In this document: positions 52,001 to 60,841 of the stretch, one piece after another | Layout: each line of letters starts with the position of its first letter | Numbering within the stretch: position 1 is the stretch's first letter | Origin: Duganella sacchari | GTDB lineage: Bacteria; Pseudomonadota; Gammaproteobacteria; Burkholderiales; Burkholderiaceae_D | Length of the DNA: 64,000 nt | Direction: 5' to 3' | Assembly: GCF_900143065.1 (NCBI RefSeq) | Contig: NZ_FRCX01000008.1 | Location: 124,001-188,000, forward strand | Position numbers and translations under genes: made by a program | Notes under the pieces: model-generated | Databases searched by the model: none | Seen by the model: the letters and a program-made list of their open reading frames with translations, nothing else | Told to the model about the DNA's origin: nothing

Positions 52001-53451
52001 CCCTTGGCATTGATGTCGGCATTCAGGTCGGCGATGGGATAGGTAGGGCCCAGCGCCGATGGATCAAAGTGATCTGCACGTAGTTTGGCGCTGAATTCCT
52101 GTCTGTCTTTGAGGCTGGCCTGGCCGGTGGCGGAGATGCTGCCTTTCTTTGCCTGCAGGCGCACCTGGTGCAGTTGCAGCAGCGCGTCCGCCAGCGTGGC
52201 CTGCAGATCGAGGCGCAGGCCCTTGTCAACCAGCGTGGCCGTCAGCGCCTGCTGCTTCGGCGTGCTGGTGAGCGCAATGTCGCCCGCGACAGCGGTCTTG
52301 TCGATGCTGCTGTGGATGTTCTTCAGATCCAGGCGGTCGGTGTGCAGCTTGAAATTGGCGGCATCGATGCCGGCGTCCGGCGCGCTGCGCTGAACTTTGC
52401 CGCCGCCCGTGAATTTGCCGGCCTGGCCCAGGTCGAGCAGCACGTTATCCAGCACCGAGGCGGTCAGCGTGCCATCCAGGCGGCCGCTGAAGGTCTGCAG
52501 CGGCAGGCCGTTCTGGTCCAGTGGCGCTGACTTGCCCTGGTTGGTCAGCGTGAACTGGCCAGAGAGTTTCTGGTCCTTGGCAATGGCGGCGCTGAGTTTC
52601 AGGCTGAATTTTGCCTGCGGCCAGCTGGCGTCGAAGCCTGCCGGGTCAAGATCTCGGCCAGTCAGGTCGATGGCGCGCAGTATCACCGGATCGAAAGGCG
52701 CCAACGCCAGTGCCGCTTCGCCGCTGGCGCCGTTGGCCGCGCCTTGCACCTTGAGCTTCAGCGCCGCCAGGTCGCCGCTGGCCTGCACATTCACCTTTGC
52801 GTTTGCGGCGGGTGCGCTGCCGTATGCCAGCGCCGCTTTGCCTTGCAGCGCAAACGGCTTGCTCCCCGCAATGGTCAGCGCGGCCGTGATGTCGCCAAAC
52901 GCCGTATGCGCGGAGGCTTCCTGCACCTCCCATCCCTGTTGGCCGCCATCCAGACGGACGTGCAGACGTTCGATGACATCGCTGCCAGCGTCGCTGGTCA
53001 GCACCAGTTTGTCGAGGCGGCCATCCGAGACGCTCAGCTTGAAAGGCAGCTTGAGCGACTCCGGCATGGTGGAAGGCTCCGACGGTCCCGTGCTTTGCAC
53101 GACCACGCTGCGCGCATGCAGTTCGCTGATCGTCAGGCCCTCGGAAAAATACTGCAATGGCGACCAGTTGATGTCGATCTGCTCCGCCGTCACTACCGTG
53201 TCCTTGGCGCGGTACACCAGCTTGTCCACGTGCATACGGTGATACAGCGAACCGCTGACGCCCGTCACGCTAATCTGTCCACCGCTGGCATTGGAAATGC
53301 GCTGCACCAGCTGCTGCAAGGTTGACTCACGGCCCAGCAGCCAGAAGGCGGCACACACCAGCAGCAAGAGCACGGCCAGGATGATCGCCACGCGGCGCGG
53401 CCAGCGGCGGCGTGGCGCCGCGGTTTCCTGAGATTTATCTTGTTCAGTCAT
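48985..53451 (-). CDS. tamB: Translocation and assembly module inner membrane protein TamB
   Basis: A 1488-residue protein with one N-terminal membrane span (RVAIILAVLLLLVCAAFWLL) followed by a very long beta-rich, taurine-groove-like array and a C-terminal DUF490 (TamB) domain with VRRRPEGEALSETNVEAGVE, KLAWLVLGHGIDNTQG and NPRITLQFQTGTNNALDVLY followed by TWAFD. TamB spans the periplasm and with TamA supports outer-membrane protein and lipid delivery. It overlaps tamA by one base, transcribed after it. The end of the gene overlaps the small Pro-rich frame on the other strand. Confidence 0.93.
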   Translation of the reverse strand: MTEQDKSQETAAPRRRWPRRVAIILAVLLLLVCAAFWLLGRESTLQQLVQRISNASGGQISVTGVSGSLYHRMHVDKLVYRAKDTVVTAEQIDINWSPLQYFSEGLTISELHARSVVVQSTGPSEPSTMPESLKLPFKLSVSDGRLDKLVLTSDAGSDVIERLHVRLDGGQQGWEVQEASAHTAFGDITAALTIAGSKPFALQGKAALAYGSAPAANAKVNVQASGDLAALKLKVQGAANGASGEAALALAPFDPVILRAIDLTGRDLDPAGFDASWPQAKFSLKLSAAIAKDQKLSGQFTLTNQGKSAPLDQNGLPLQTFSGRLDGTLTASVLDNVLLDLGQAGKFTGGGKVQRSAPDAGIDAANFKLHTDRLDLKNIHSSIDKTAVAGDIALTSTPKQQALTATLVDKGLRLDLQATLADALLQLHQVRLQAKKGSISATGQASLKDRQEFSAKLRADHFDPSALGPTYPIADLNADINAKGVLTPAWQVAADFQIKASKLMGQALTGNGKLNADARHISGVDAHLSLAQNTADVSGNFGAPGEQLRWKVDARQLSAVSSDLLGAITASGMVTGSMDAPRSSFEADAKGLAFASAKRAADSVIHAAGDVAVVKGTPQLKVAGSIQRLNPASFGAAQAGAINATFTGDARLASDWQAGVNLMLQPSTFANAPLSGYARLTAAKGSVSNADVDLHLASNSLQAKGSFGSALDKLEWKLDAPQLGALGPQFGGTLRANGTLSGTSARPALALTLNGSNLRTPGQQEIGTIRGSATLGNTIAMASGGNVSASTSTARRTATRNNAAAAEIAADVPLVSDIEITRYVSPAISLDKARLQTSGTRSAHIIQLSASNPDFDAALRVKGSWANDTWTGAIDTLQNRGRFALTLAAPAPLKLVAPEDTGVAGLLKPEQLVLGSTAINLPAGSVRIDYLEKTGTAWRSKGQAAGVPVNYLAQLSDAWRDNVRSSMTIGADWNLNLQATTRALAGGVHVFREQGDLTITGADLPQALGLRTLDARADVADGTLRVQLNVDGSRAGQAKLDGSALLRDGRLADDSTFTVSGSANMGSLAWLAPLAGQPGLEIDGTLKAAISGSGTIAAPQLNGDISGDKLSVNWLDQGIKLRNGQLQARVTGDQLQLQKLTFDGTQGSAQADGWIRYAGNEATMQLKLSADKLEVLSRPDRILVLSGQSTLTRDARHFQLDGKFRADRANIELAGADTPTLSDDVVIVGKTKPATKAPQGMPLNIDVEADLGNDFALKGKGLDAQLAGTLRIRVADRRPPRVNGSIRVVSGTYAAYGQKLAIDRGVINFTGAYDNPGLNILAVRRRPEGEALSETNVEAGVEVRGTALAPQAKLVSTPTVSDSDKLAWLVLGHGIDNTQGNDMALLSTAAGALFGGGQGKLANALGVDELGVGQAAGTSSAGAATGLQNTVVTVGKRISARAYLSFEQGASTATSLVKLKYKLNPRITLQFQTGTNNALDVLYTWAFD

Positions 53452-55301
53452 CAGAAGGTGAATCCCAGCGAGAAGTGCAAACGATATTTACGAACTGCGT
53501 GGCCATACGCGACGTCGACGTTGATCGGTCCGACGGGGCTCTTCCAGCGCGCGCCGACGCCATAGCCCGATTTCGGATGCAGGGCGCTGATCGTATCGCC
53601 AGCGTTACCCGCATCGTAGAATACGGCCGCGCCATACTGCGGCTTGAACCAGTACTGATACTCGGCGCTGGCCGTGGCCAGATAGCGGCCGCCGGTGATG
53701 GCGCCGTCCTGTGCCACCCCCAGCTCCTGATAGCCATAGCCGCGCACCGACTGGTCGCCGCCGGCGCGGAACAGGTACACCGCCGGCACGCCGTTCTTGT
53801 CACGTGACGTCAGCGCGCCCAGTTCGGCGCGGAAGATCGCATTGGTGCTTACACCCAGCGGCAGGTAGGTTACGCCACGTGCATAGCCGCGCACGAAGGC
53901 TTCATCGGTCAGGATCGGCAGCAGCGCGCCGCCTACCTGCGCATTCAGCGCATAGCCCTTGGTCGGGAACAGCAGGTTGTCCAGCTTGCGCCAGGTGACG
54001 CCATACGTCAGCGGCAAGCTCTTGCTCTGGCTGGACGGGATGCCGCCGATGGTCTTGGTCTCGGTCAGCAGCTCCAGCGTCAGGCTGCGTTCCAGCAGTG
54101 GCGTGCCCCAGGCGCGCTTGCCGGCGATGCTCGCCACGCTGGTGACTTCGCCCGAAATATCGCTGCGTTCAAACGATGCACCGACGCTGTCGTTGTAGCC
54201 TTCCGGCGTGACCGGGAAGTAGAAATTGCTGGTGGCGGTCTGCTTCTTGGTTTCCAGCGTCAGCGCGCTTTTCATGCGCAGGCCGAACACCGACAGATCG
54301 TCATAGGTCAGCGAGGCACGGTTACCCGTGTTGGTCGAATAACCCAGACCGGCGCTGACGTTCTTGCGTTTGTTCTCGACCACGCGCACCAGCAGCGGCA
54401 GGGGCGCCATGGGGGCGGCGGCATTCTGCTCCGGCGTCATCGCTGCCGCATCCAGCTGTTCGCTGAGGATGGCGCTCATGTCGGCGCTGACTTCCACGCT
54501 GGCGAAATAGCCGGTGTCCTGCAGGCGTGACTGGTAAGACTGCAGCGCCGCTTCGCTGTAATAGTCGCCCGCATGGATTTGATTCAGGTTGCGGACCACG
54601 GAAGCGGGGTAGCGTTTCAGGCCTTCGATGCGCAGTTCGCCGAAGCGCATTTCCGGGCCGCTGTCGATCACCACATGCAGGTTGGCCAGATGGGCCTCCG
54701 GGTCGACCGTGGCCTGGCTGTCGACCAGCTGCGCGCGTGGATAGCGCGTCTGCACCACGGAGCGCAGCGTGGCGCGCTTGGCGCCTTCCCACGCCTCCTG
54801 GCGGAATACCTCGCCCTTTTTGAGCGGCCATGCGGCTTTTAGCGCATTTACGTCGAACTGCTTGTCGGCAGGCAGTTCCGGATTGACGCTAAAGCCTTGC
54901 AGTTCAAGCGCGATTTCACCGACGCGGACCGGTTCGCCCGGCTCCACCTTGATGAGCACCTGCGGTGTGGCGGAGTCGCGGTCCACGCGCGCGCTGACCA
55001 CTGGGGAGTAATAGCCATCCGTTGCCACCAGCGTGCGGATCTGCTCCGGCGCCACGCGCACCAGCCGTTGCAGCTGTTCGCGGTCGATGCGTTCATTGCC
55101 GCGAAAACGCAGCAGGTCCAGATTATGTTCCAGCAGTTCGCGCACCTCGCCGGGGGCGTCGATACGGACGTCATACTTCAAACCTTGTGCCTGCGCCGCC
55201 ATGGCCAACAGGGCCGTAAGAAGTCCGCCGGATACTTTTGTCACAACTTGTGCCAAAATTCGTGATCCTGCCCGTTTTTTTGCTGGCGATGCCGGTAACA
55301 T
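53451..55301 (-). CDS. tamA: Translocation and assembly module outer membrane protein TamA
   Basis: A 616-residue Omp85-family protein with a signal peptide (VSGGLLTALLAMAAQAQG), three POTRA domains (about residues 40-280; DAPGEVRELLEHNLDLLRF, LRIEGLKRYPASVVRNLNQI) and a C-terminal beta-barrel ending in YRLHFSLGFTF, with terminal Phe. GAGGDQSVRGYGYQELG-like sequence is the conserved L6 VRGY/F motif. It partners with TamB, encoded just downstream. It is divergent from queC. The start at 55301 gives a slightly long N-region before the signal peptide; a later start is possible. Confidence 0.92.
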   Translation of the reverse strand: MLPASPAKKRAGSRILAQVVTKVSGGLLTALLAMAAQAQGLKYDVRIDAPGEVRELLEHNLDLLRFRGNERIDREQLQRLVRVAPEQIRTLVATDGYYSPVVSARVDRDSATPQVLIKVEPGEPVRVGEIALELQGFSVNPELPADKQFDVNALKAAWPLKKGEVFRQEAWEGAKRATLRSVVQTRYPRAQLVDSQATVDPEAHLANLHVVIDSGPEMRFGELRIEGLKRYPASVVRNLNQIHAGDYYSEAALQSYQSRLQDTGYFASVEVSADMSAILSEQLDAAAMTPEQNAAAPMAPLPLLVRVVENKRKNVSAGLGYSTNTGNRASLTYDDLSVFGLRMKSALTLETKKQTATSNFYFPVTPEGYNDSVGASFERSDISGEVTSVASIAGKRAWGTPLLERSLTLELLTETKTIGGIPSSQSKSLPLTYGVTWRKLDNLLFPTKGYALNAQVGGALLPILTDEAFVRGYARGVTYLPLGVSTNAIFRAELGALTSRDKNGVPAVYLFRAGGDQSVRGYGYQELGVAQDGAITGGRYLATASAEYQYWFKPQYGAAVFYDAGNAGDTISALHPKSGYGVGARWKSPVGPINVDVAYGHAVRKYRLHFSLGFTF

Positions 55302-55391
55302 GAGACTCCATAAGGTGTACGCTAGTAAGCATGTTACCGGATTGCCCAGAAAGATGGCGTACTAATAATATTGCTTCATCTGGAAAGAATT

Positions 55392-56099
55392 ATGCTGCCT
55401 ACCGATACCGCCCTGGTCCTGTTTAGCGGAGGCCAGGACTCCACCACCTGCCTGGCCTGGGCGTTAAAACACTATGCACGCGTTGAAACCATCGGTTTCG
55501 ATTACGGCCAGCGCCACGCTGTGGAACTGACCGTGCGTCCGCAACTGCTGCAAAGCCTGCGCGGCCAGTCGGCCGACTGGAACGCCCGGCTGGGCGAAGA
55601 TCACATGATCGACCTGTCGCTGATCTCGGCCATCTCGCAAACCGCAATGACCCATGACATCGCGATTGAAACCCAGGCCAATGGCCTGCCGAATACCTTC
55701 GTCCCCGGCCGCAACCTGCTGTTCATGACGGTGGCGGCCACGGTCGCCTATCGCCGTGGGCTGACGGTGCTGGTGGGCGGCATGTGCGAGACCGATTTCT
55801 CCGGCTATCCGGACTGCCGCGACGACACCATGAAAGCGCTGCAGGTGGCGCTTAACCTTGGCATGGACACCCGCATCAAGCTGGAAACGCCGCTCATGTG
55901 GCGCGATAAAAAGCAGACCTGGGAGCTGGCGCAGGAACTCGGCGGCCAGCAGCTGGTGGACCTGATCCGCAGCGGCACCCATACCTGCTATCTGGGCGAG
56001 CGCGGCGCGCTGCACGACTGGGGCTATGGCTGCGGCACTTGCCCGGCCTGCGCGTTGCGCGCACGTGGCTACCACCAATTTGTGGGCGCCGAGGTGTAG
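55392..56099 (+). CDS. queC: 7-cyano-7-deazaguanine synthase
   Basis: A 235-residue QueC, which makes preQ0 from 7-carboxy-7-deazaguanine with ATP and ammonia, on the path to queuosine in tRNA. The P-loop is LFSGGQDSTTCLAW with SGGQDS at 12-17. Zinc-binding Cys residues are in THTCYLGERGALHDWGYGCG followed by TCPACALRARG. ATG 55392 is preferred over the in-frame start at 55371 because GGAAAG precedes it and family members begin with a short leader before the P-loop. The next gene begins at the base after the stop. The other queuosine genes are not in this window. Confidence 0.94.
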   Translation: MLPTDTALVLFSGGQDSTTCLAWALKHYARVETIGFDYGQRHAVELTVRPQLLQSLRGQSADWNARLGEDHMIDLSLISAISQTAMTHDIAIETQANGLPNTFVPGRNLLFMTVAATVAYRRGLTVLVGGMCETDFSGYPDCRDDTMKALQVALNLGMDTRIKLETPLMWRDKKQTWELAQELGGQQLVDLIRSGTHTCYLGERGALHDWGYGCGTCPACALRARGYHQFVGAEV

Positions 56100-59000
56100 A
56101 TGCCTGCCCATACCCAGGCACGGCTGCGCCGTTTGCTGCAGGATCTGCTGTCGCCAGCGATCCTGTCGGCACTGGTGCTGACCTGCTGCCTGGGTGTGAC
56201 CGCTGCGCTGTGGCATAGCGCCAGTTCCGATGCCGAACAGGACGCCCAGGCCGACTTTGACGGCCGTGTGCGGGAACTGGTGAACAATCTCGATCAGCGC
56301 ATGCAGACCTATATCCAGGTGCTGTATGGCGTGCAGGGGCTGTTCGCCAGTTCGGAAAGCGTGGGACGGGATGAATTCCGTACCTATATCCTCGGCCAGG
56401 AACTGAACCGCCACTTCCCCGGCGTGCACGGCGTGGGCTTCATGAAGCTGATTGGTCCGCACCAGCGCGAAGAGCATGAAGCGATGGTGCGGCGCCAGGG
56501 CTTTCCTGCTTATCGCGTGTTCCCGCCGGGCGAACGCGCCTGGTATGCGCCTATCGTCTACCTGGAGCCATTCAGCGACAACAACCGTCTGGCGTTTGGC
56601 TTCGACCCCGCATCGGAAGCACGCCGCCGCATTACGCTGGAGCAGGCGCGCGATTCCGGCCAGCCGGCGATGAGCGGCAGCATCCGCCTGGTGCAGGAGA
56701 GCGATAAGCTGGTGCAGTCGGGTTTTCTGATCGTGCTGCCGCTGTATAACCACGGCCAGCCAGTTGCCACGCTGGCGCAGCGCCGCGCTGCGATCAACGG
56801 CTGGGTGTATGCGCCGTTCCGCGTGGGCGATCTGATGGCGGGTCTGGGTGGCCCGCGTGTCGCCGCGCTGGATGTTGAAATCTACGATGGTGACGCCATC
56901 GCACCGTCGGCGCTGATGTATGACAGCGCCGCCAATGCGCAGGGCAAGCAGCGCACCACGCGCCAGCAAATCAGCATTGCCAATCATCGCTGGACGTTGC
57001 GTATCTCGATGCTGCCCGGTCCTGCCTCGGCGCGCAGCGACAAGGCACAGCAGATTGGCCTGTTTGGCGTGTCGCTCAGCGTGCTGCTGGCGTGCCTGAC
57101 CTGGCTGCTGGCCCGTGGCCGCGTGCGCGCGCGCGAAGGGCTGCAGCGTAGCAGCACGCTGACGGAGGAACTCAAGGAAGGCCAGTCGACGCTGATGGTG
57201 CTGGCCGATAGCGCCCAGCGCAGCCAGGCCATGTTGCGCAGCATCCTGGATTCGACCATCGACGGCATCCTGGTCGATAACCTCAAGGGCACCGTGCTCA
57301 ATTCCAACCGCCGCTTCCGCGAGCTGTGGAATGTGCCGGAGCACCTGGACTGGCAGAGCGATGGCGCGGTGCTGATGTCGCACATGAGCGCACAGCTGCG
57401 TCATGCGGGCAGCGGCTTGCGGCTGGACGAACCGGCGCAGCTGACGCTGCCTGGCGTGCAACGCGGTACACCGTTCGAGGAAGAGCATGAAGTGCTGCAT
57501 CTGAAGGACGGCCGCGTGATCGAGAAGCATACGCGCGGCCTGCAACTGGGCAGCGAGCCTGCGCGCATCTGGTCCTTCCGTGATATCACCGAACGCACGC
57601 AGATAGAGCAGCGCGAGCAGACGCGCCGCCATGTGCTGGAGCTGCTGGCGACAGGCGCGCCGTTGCAGACCATCCTGGAAAGCGTGGTGCTGGGCGTGGA
57701 AGCGGATAACGAGGATATGTTGTGCAGCATCCTGCTGCTCGACGAAAGCGGCGAGCATCTGCTGGTGGGCGCCGCGCCTAGCCTGCCAGCTTTCTACAAC
57801 GCCGCCGTGCATGGGCTGACGATCGGCAAAGGCATGGGCGCCTGCGGGCAGGCGGTGGTGACGCGTAACCGCGTGATCGTGGAAGACATCCGCAGCGCGC
57901 CATCGTGGGCTGAATACCGCGACATCGCGCTGCAGGCGGGGCTGGTGTCGTGCTGGTCCGATCCTATTTTCAGCGCCAGCGGCACGGTGCTGGGCACGTT
58001 CGCGATCTACCACCGCGATGCCCGCTTGCCCAGCATGGCGAATATCGCCCTGATCGAGCAGGGCGCTCGCCTGGCCGGCATCGCGATTGAACAGGCGCAG
58101 GCGGCGGTGGCGCTGCGGGCCGGCGAGGCGCGCTTCCGCAGCCTGTACGACCATGCGCCGGTGGCGTTGTGGGAGCAGGACTGGTCCGCCGTGCGCGGCG
58201 CGCTGGCCGAACTGGAGCTGTCGGGCGTGGAGGACCTGGAGGGGTATTTGCAGGCCAATCCAAGCCAGTTGCGGCGGCTGGCTTCCCTGGTACGCATCAT
58301 GGATGTCAACGCGGCAGCGCTGGAGCAGGTAGCGGCGCCGCCTGGCCGCAAAGACCTCGGCGCACTGACGCTGGCGCAGAACTTCGACGCCTCGGCGATG
58401 CCGAATTTTGCGCGCGCATTGACAGCACTCGCGCGCGGGCAGCACTTCTTTGCCTGCGAAGGCAGCTTTGAACGGCTGGATGGCGTGGCACGCCTCAACG
58501 AGCTGACGCTGCTGGTGATGCCGGGCCATACCCACAGCCTGGATTTTGTGATTGTCTCGACGCTGGACATCACCGAACGGCGCCGCATGAACGATGAGTT
58601 GCGGGTGCTGGCGACCACCGACTTCCTGACCGGCCTGTCGAACCGGCGTGAATTCATGGGACGCCTGCAGGAAGAGCAAGGACGCCTGCAGCGCGATATC
58701 GGCGCCTGTGCGGCCGTGCTGTTGCTGGACATCGATCACTTCAAGCGCATCAACGATGAATACGGCCATGCGGCGGGTGACGCGGTGCTGCGCCAGCTTG
58801 CTGACCTGATGCGCGACGGCCAGCGCAAGATCGATATGATGGGCCGCATCGGTGGCGAAGAGTTTGCGATACTGCTGCCGGGCACCGACCTGGATGCGGC
58901 GGCGGTGTTTGCCGAGCGTCTGCGTCAGCGCGTGGAGCAGACGCCCATGCAGCTCAACACTGGCGCCGCACTGGGCATCACGGTCAGCATCGGGATTGCT

Positions 59001-59153
59001 GCTATGGGAGGGAATTATCCGGCCGGGGATTCGGCACTGATCCGCGCCGACCAGGCGTTGTACTGCGCCAAGCGTGGTGGCCGTAATCGGGTGGAACTGA
59101 TGGATGTGGAGGCGGATCGGCCGGGGCATCAGGTCCCGGCCGCTTCCGGTTGA
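56100..59153 (+). CDS. Membrane-bound CHASE - PAS - GAF - PAS - GGDEF diguanylate cyclase
   Basis: A 1017-residue protein. A first membrane span lies at about 17-40, then a periplasmic CHASE domain to about 275 (NRHFPGVHGVGFMKLIGPHQ, GERAWYAPIVYLEPFSDNNR), and a second span near 318-340 (GLFGVSLSVLLACLTWLLAR). Cytosolic PAS (about 375-500), GAF (about 515-665) and a further PAS-like region follow. The GGDEF domain starts at ATTDFLTGLSNRREFM near 840. The active site GGEEF is near 917 and RKID five residues before it is the inhibitory site. It should make c-di-GMP in response to an external small molecule. It starts directly after the queC stop. Confidence 0.9.
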   Translation: MPAHTQARLRRLLQDLLSPAILSALVLTCCLGVTAALWHSASSDAEQDAQADFDGRVRELVNNLDQRMQTYIQVLYGVQGLFASSESVGRDEFRTYILGQELNRHFPGVHGVGFMKLIGPHQREEHEAMVRRQGFPAYRVFPPGERAWYAPIVYLEPFSDNNRLAFGFDPASEARRRITLEQARDSGQPAMSGSIRLVQESDKLVQSGFLIVLPLYNHGQPVATLAQRRAAINGWVYAPFRVGDLMAGLGGPRVAALDVEIYDGDAIAPSALMYDSAANAQGKQRTTRQQISIANHRWTLRISMLPGPASARSDKAQQIGLFGVSLSVLLACLTWLLARGRVRAREGLQRSSTLTEELKEGQSTLMVLADSAQRSQAMLRSILDSTIDGILVDNLKGTVLNSNRRFRELWNVPEHLDWQSDGAVLMSHMSAQLRHAGSGLRLDEPAQLTLPGVQRGTPFEEEHEVLHLKDGRVIEKHTRGLQLGSEPARIWSFRDITERTQIEQREQTRRHVLELLATGAPLQTILESVVLGVEADNEDMLCSILLLDESGEHLLVGAAPSLPAFYNAAVHGLTIGKGMGACGQAVVTRNRVIVEDIRSAPSWAEYRDIALQAGLVSCWSDPIFSASGTVLGTFAIYHRDARLPSMANIALIEQGARLAGIAIEQAQAAVALRAGEARFRSLYDHAPVALWEQDWSAVRGALAELELSGVEDLEGYLQANPSQLRRLASLVRIMDVNAAALEQVAAPPGRKDLGALTLAQNFDASAMPNFARALTALARGQHFFACEGSFERLDGVARLNELTLLVMPGHTHSLDFVIVSTLDITERRRMNDELRVLATTDFLTGLSNRREFMGRLQEEQGRLQRDIGACAAVLLLDIDHFKRINDEYGHAAGDAVLRQLADLMRDGQRKIDMMGRIGGEEFAILLPGTDLDAAAVFAERLRQRVEQTPMQLNTGAALGITVSIGIAAMGGNYPAGDSALIRADQALYCAKRGGRNRVELMDVEADRPGHQVPAASG

Positions 59154-59157
59154 ATCG

Positions 59158-59550
59158 TTACACTGCCTGTTGCATGGTTGCTTGTGCGCGGTGCTTGCGT
59201 GGGCGGGACACGAAGATCCAGTACAGGCCAACCGGGATCAGCAGTGGCAGCAGCAGGGGCGACACCACCGCCACAGCCACCAGTGCTGCCAGGCCCACGC
59301 CAGCGACGGCGAGGATGCCGAGACTGGCGAACAGGATGCACAGGAAGACCGCCACACACACCATCACCAGGCCGGCAAACAGCATGCCCGCGCCGCCGAA
59401 CACCACCGCCAGCACCGCACCCAGCGGGCCGTCGATTTCATCGCCATCGATATTGACGTACATGCCGTCGCCAAAGACCGCCTGCCATAAGGCAATGGCC
59501 AGCAGGAAGATCAGCGCGGCAAAGATGAGTTTTTTTGCTTTGGTGTTCAT
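59158..59550 (-). CDS. Small hypothetical membrane protein
   Basis: A 130-residue protein with three or four hydrophobic segments: LIFAALIFLLAIALWQAVFG, AVLAVVFGGAGMLFAGLVMV, CVAVFLCILFASLGILAVAG and VSPLLLPLLIPVGLYWIFV. It ends in a basic tail (SRPRKHRAQATMQQ). A short loop with DGMYVNIDGDEIDGP follows the first span. I do not recognise the family. It is convergent with the CHASE-GGDEF gene, 4 bp away. Confidence 0.7.
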   Translation of the reverse strand: MNTKAKKLIFAALIFLLAIALWQAVFGDGMYVNIDGDEIDGPLGAVLAVVFGGAGMLFAGLVMVCVAVFLCILFASLGILAVAGVGLAALVAVAVVSPLLLPLLIPVGLYWIFVSRPRKHRAQATMQQAV

Positions 59551-60029
59551 GGCGTACCCCGTTCGTTGATTTCGTTAATGCCGTTTGGCATGGTTGAACT
59601 GTACCGGCCACGCACTGCGGCAGCGAACGGATTGCGACAGACCGGCGGATTTGCAGGATGGAACGCATGCCAGCGGCGACGAGCTGGAATAGGCGGGATT
59701 AGACCTTGATTTAAAGTTATGGTGGTCTAAACTGATAATCTCACTTGCACATGGAGGGCTTGAACATGGCTTGGCTAGCAATGAGCGAGGGGCAACCGAT
59801 TCCCTCGGTATGCAAACGAACGAGGCGCCAATGCAGCGCCCGGCGTCTCTCTGGCGGAGGACCGAAAGGCCCGCCATCGGCGCCGCCGACGATACCGCCC
59901 ATCATCATCACGCCGTTTACATACCAGGTGCCGGAGCCGGCCATCGACCCGCGCATCACACCGCTGAAGCCGCCGATCACGGAGCGGCGGCCTTGCATGA
60001 CCTGCTGAGGTCTCACAACAGGAAATAAA
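59551..60029. other. Gene-poor interval with two competing small frames
   Basis: About 480 bp without a confident gene. Its first part is spacer with a promoter-like TTGATT (59706-59711), 16 bases, TAAACT (59728-59733). The second part (59766-60008) is open on the plus strand, annotated separately, and also open on the minus strand (59741-59998, starting MQGRRSVIGGFSGVMRGSMA), where third codon positions are strongly G/C in the first 50 codons. Both cannot be real over their full length. Confidence 0.5.
59766..60008 (+). CDS. Candidate small proline-rich protein
   Basis: An 80-codon frame from ATG 59766 with a very good Shine-Dalgarno, GGAGGG at 59753-59758, 7 bases before the start, and a promoter-like pair about 35 bp further upstream. 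The product is Pro-rich in its second half (GPPSAPPTIPPIIITPFTYQ, RITPLKPPITERRP) and resembles nothing I know. The opposite strand offers an alternative frame, so confidence is low. Confidence 0.35.
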   Translation: MAWLAMSEGQPIPSVCKRTRRQCSARRLSGGGPKGPPSAPPTIPPIIITPFTYQVPEPAIDPRITPLKPPITERRPCMTC

Positions 60030-60056
60030 AAAAGCCCGCATGCGTTGCGGGCTTTT
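60030..60056 (-). terminator. Rho-independent terminator of the PEP-CTERM gene
   Basis: The arms aaaagcccgca (60030-60040) and tgcgggctttt (60046-60056) are perfect complements with a 5-base loop. On the minus strand the stem is followed by a run of T, fitting termination of the PEP-CTERM gene that ends at 60074. The T-run on the plus side (60053-60056) would also allow it to work in the other direction. Confidence 0.85.
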
Positions 60057-60073
60057 GCATTGGAACGGGAAGC

Positions 60074-60703
60074 TTATGGTTTGCGGCGGCGCGCGACGGC
60101 TGCCACCAGGCCCAGGCCGGCCAGCAGCATGGCATAGGTTTCCGGTTCAGGCACGGCAGCAATATAGGAATGGTTGTCCGACTCGAACGCATCCTGGGTG
60201 GACGAGAATGTCACCTTGGTGATGGCGGTGCTGCTGAAGATGTTCATGTAGAAGCCGACGCCCTGGTTGCCGTCCGGCGAGACGGTGGCTGCGGCCGCCA
60301 TTTGCGCACCGGTGATGGTGGCCAGATGGGTGGCGCCGGCATACAGGTCGACCGAATTGTAATTGTCGGGTGAGCCCATGTAGAAACCAAAGTAGCTTAC
60401 GCCATAGCCGCCGAACGTGACGCTGGAAGACGATGGCTGGCCATGCGTGGTGCCGACCGAGAAGAAGGCGGTCAGATCGCCTGGCGGCTCGGCAGCGTAG
60501 CCGGAGTTGCCGGGATAGGCAATGACTGCTGCAGGGTTGTCGTAGGTGGCAAAGCCGACCGGCAGGCCGCTGTCAAAAGTGACGGTGGCGGTCACGGGCT
60601 GGGCCGAAGTCATGCCACCCGTGGCGTTGTAACTCACGCTGGCGTGAGCGCCGAAAACTGCGCTGGCCAGGCTCATGCCCAGCAGGAATTTGCTCATGGT
60701 CAT
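60074..60703 (-). CDS. PEP-CTERM sorting domain protein
   Basis: A 209-residue exported protein with a signal peptide (SKFLLGMSLASAVFGAHA) and a C-terminal sorting signal: VPEPETYAMLLAGLGLVAAV followed by ARRRKP, the PEP motif, hydrophobic helix and basic tail recognised by an exosortase (EpsH/XrtA-type). The middle is beta-rich with SSTAITKVTFSSTQDAF near the end. It is probably anchored, cleaved and exported together with exopolysaccharide. GGGGAA precedes ATG 60703. The exosortase itself is not in this window. Confidence 0.92.
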   Translation of the reverse strand: MTMSKFLLGMSLASAVFGAHASVSYNATGGMTSAQPVTATVTFDSGLPVGFATYDNPAAVIAYPGNSGYAAEPPGDLTAFFSVGTTHGQPSSSSVTFGGYGVSYFGFYMGSPDNYNSVDLYAGATHLATITGAQMAAAATVSPDGNQGVGFYMNIFSSTAITKVTFSSTQDAFESDNHSYIAAVPEPETYAMLLAGLGLVAAVARRRKP

Positions 60704-60752
60704 CGTGTTCCCCTGTTTATTAGCTACTGGAAATTGCTGATTGCAAATTAAT

Positions 60753-60781
60753 AATACAAATGACTAAGAGGCAATACAAAT
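60753..60781. repeat. Direct repeats upstream of the PEP-CTERM gene
   Basis: The 9-base word aatacaaat occurs at 60753-60761 and 60773-60781, exactly 20 bases apart (two helical turns), in an AT-rich leader. This is a possible activator-binding arrangement, but chance is not excluded in AT-rich DNA. Confidence 0.3.
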
Positions 60782-60841
60782 TACGAATTAGAACGTTTCG
60801 TCGGTAAGTGTGTCTTTTAACGTGGATGTGTGACATCGGGT

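Noticed and set aside
55464..59231. Minus-strand frame of 1255 codons
   Set aside because: Antisense to queC and the CHASE-GGDEF gene, no domain or ribosome-binding site.
60704..60841. Sigma-54 promoter for the PEP-CTERM gene
   Set aside because: PEP-CTERM genes are sometimes sigma-54 controlled, but no TGGC-N8-TTGC element is present in the leader.
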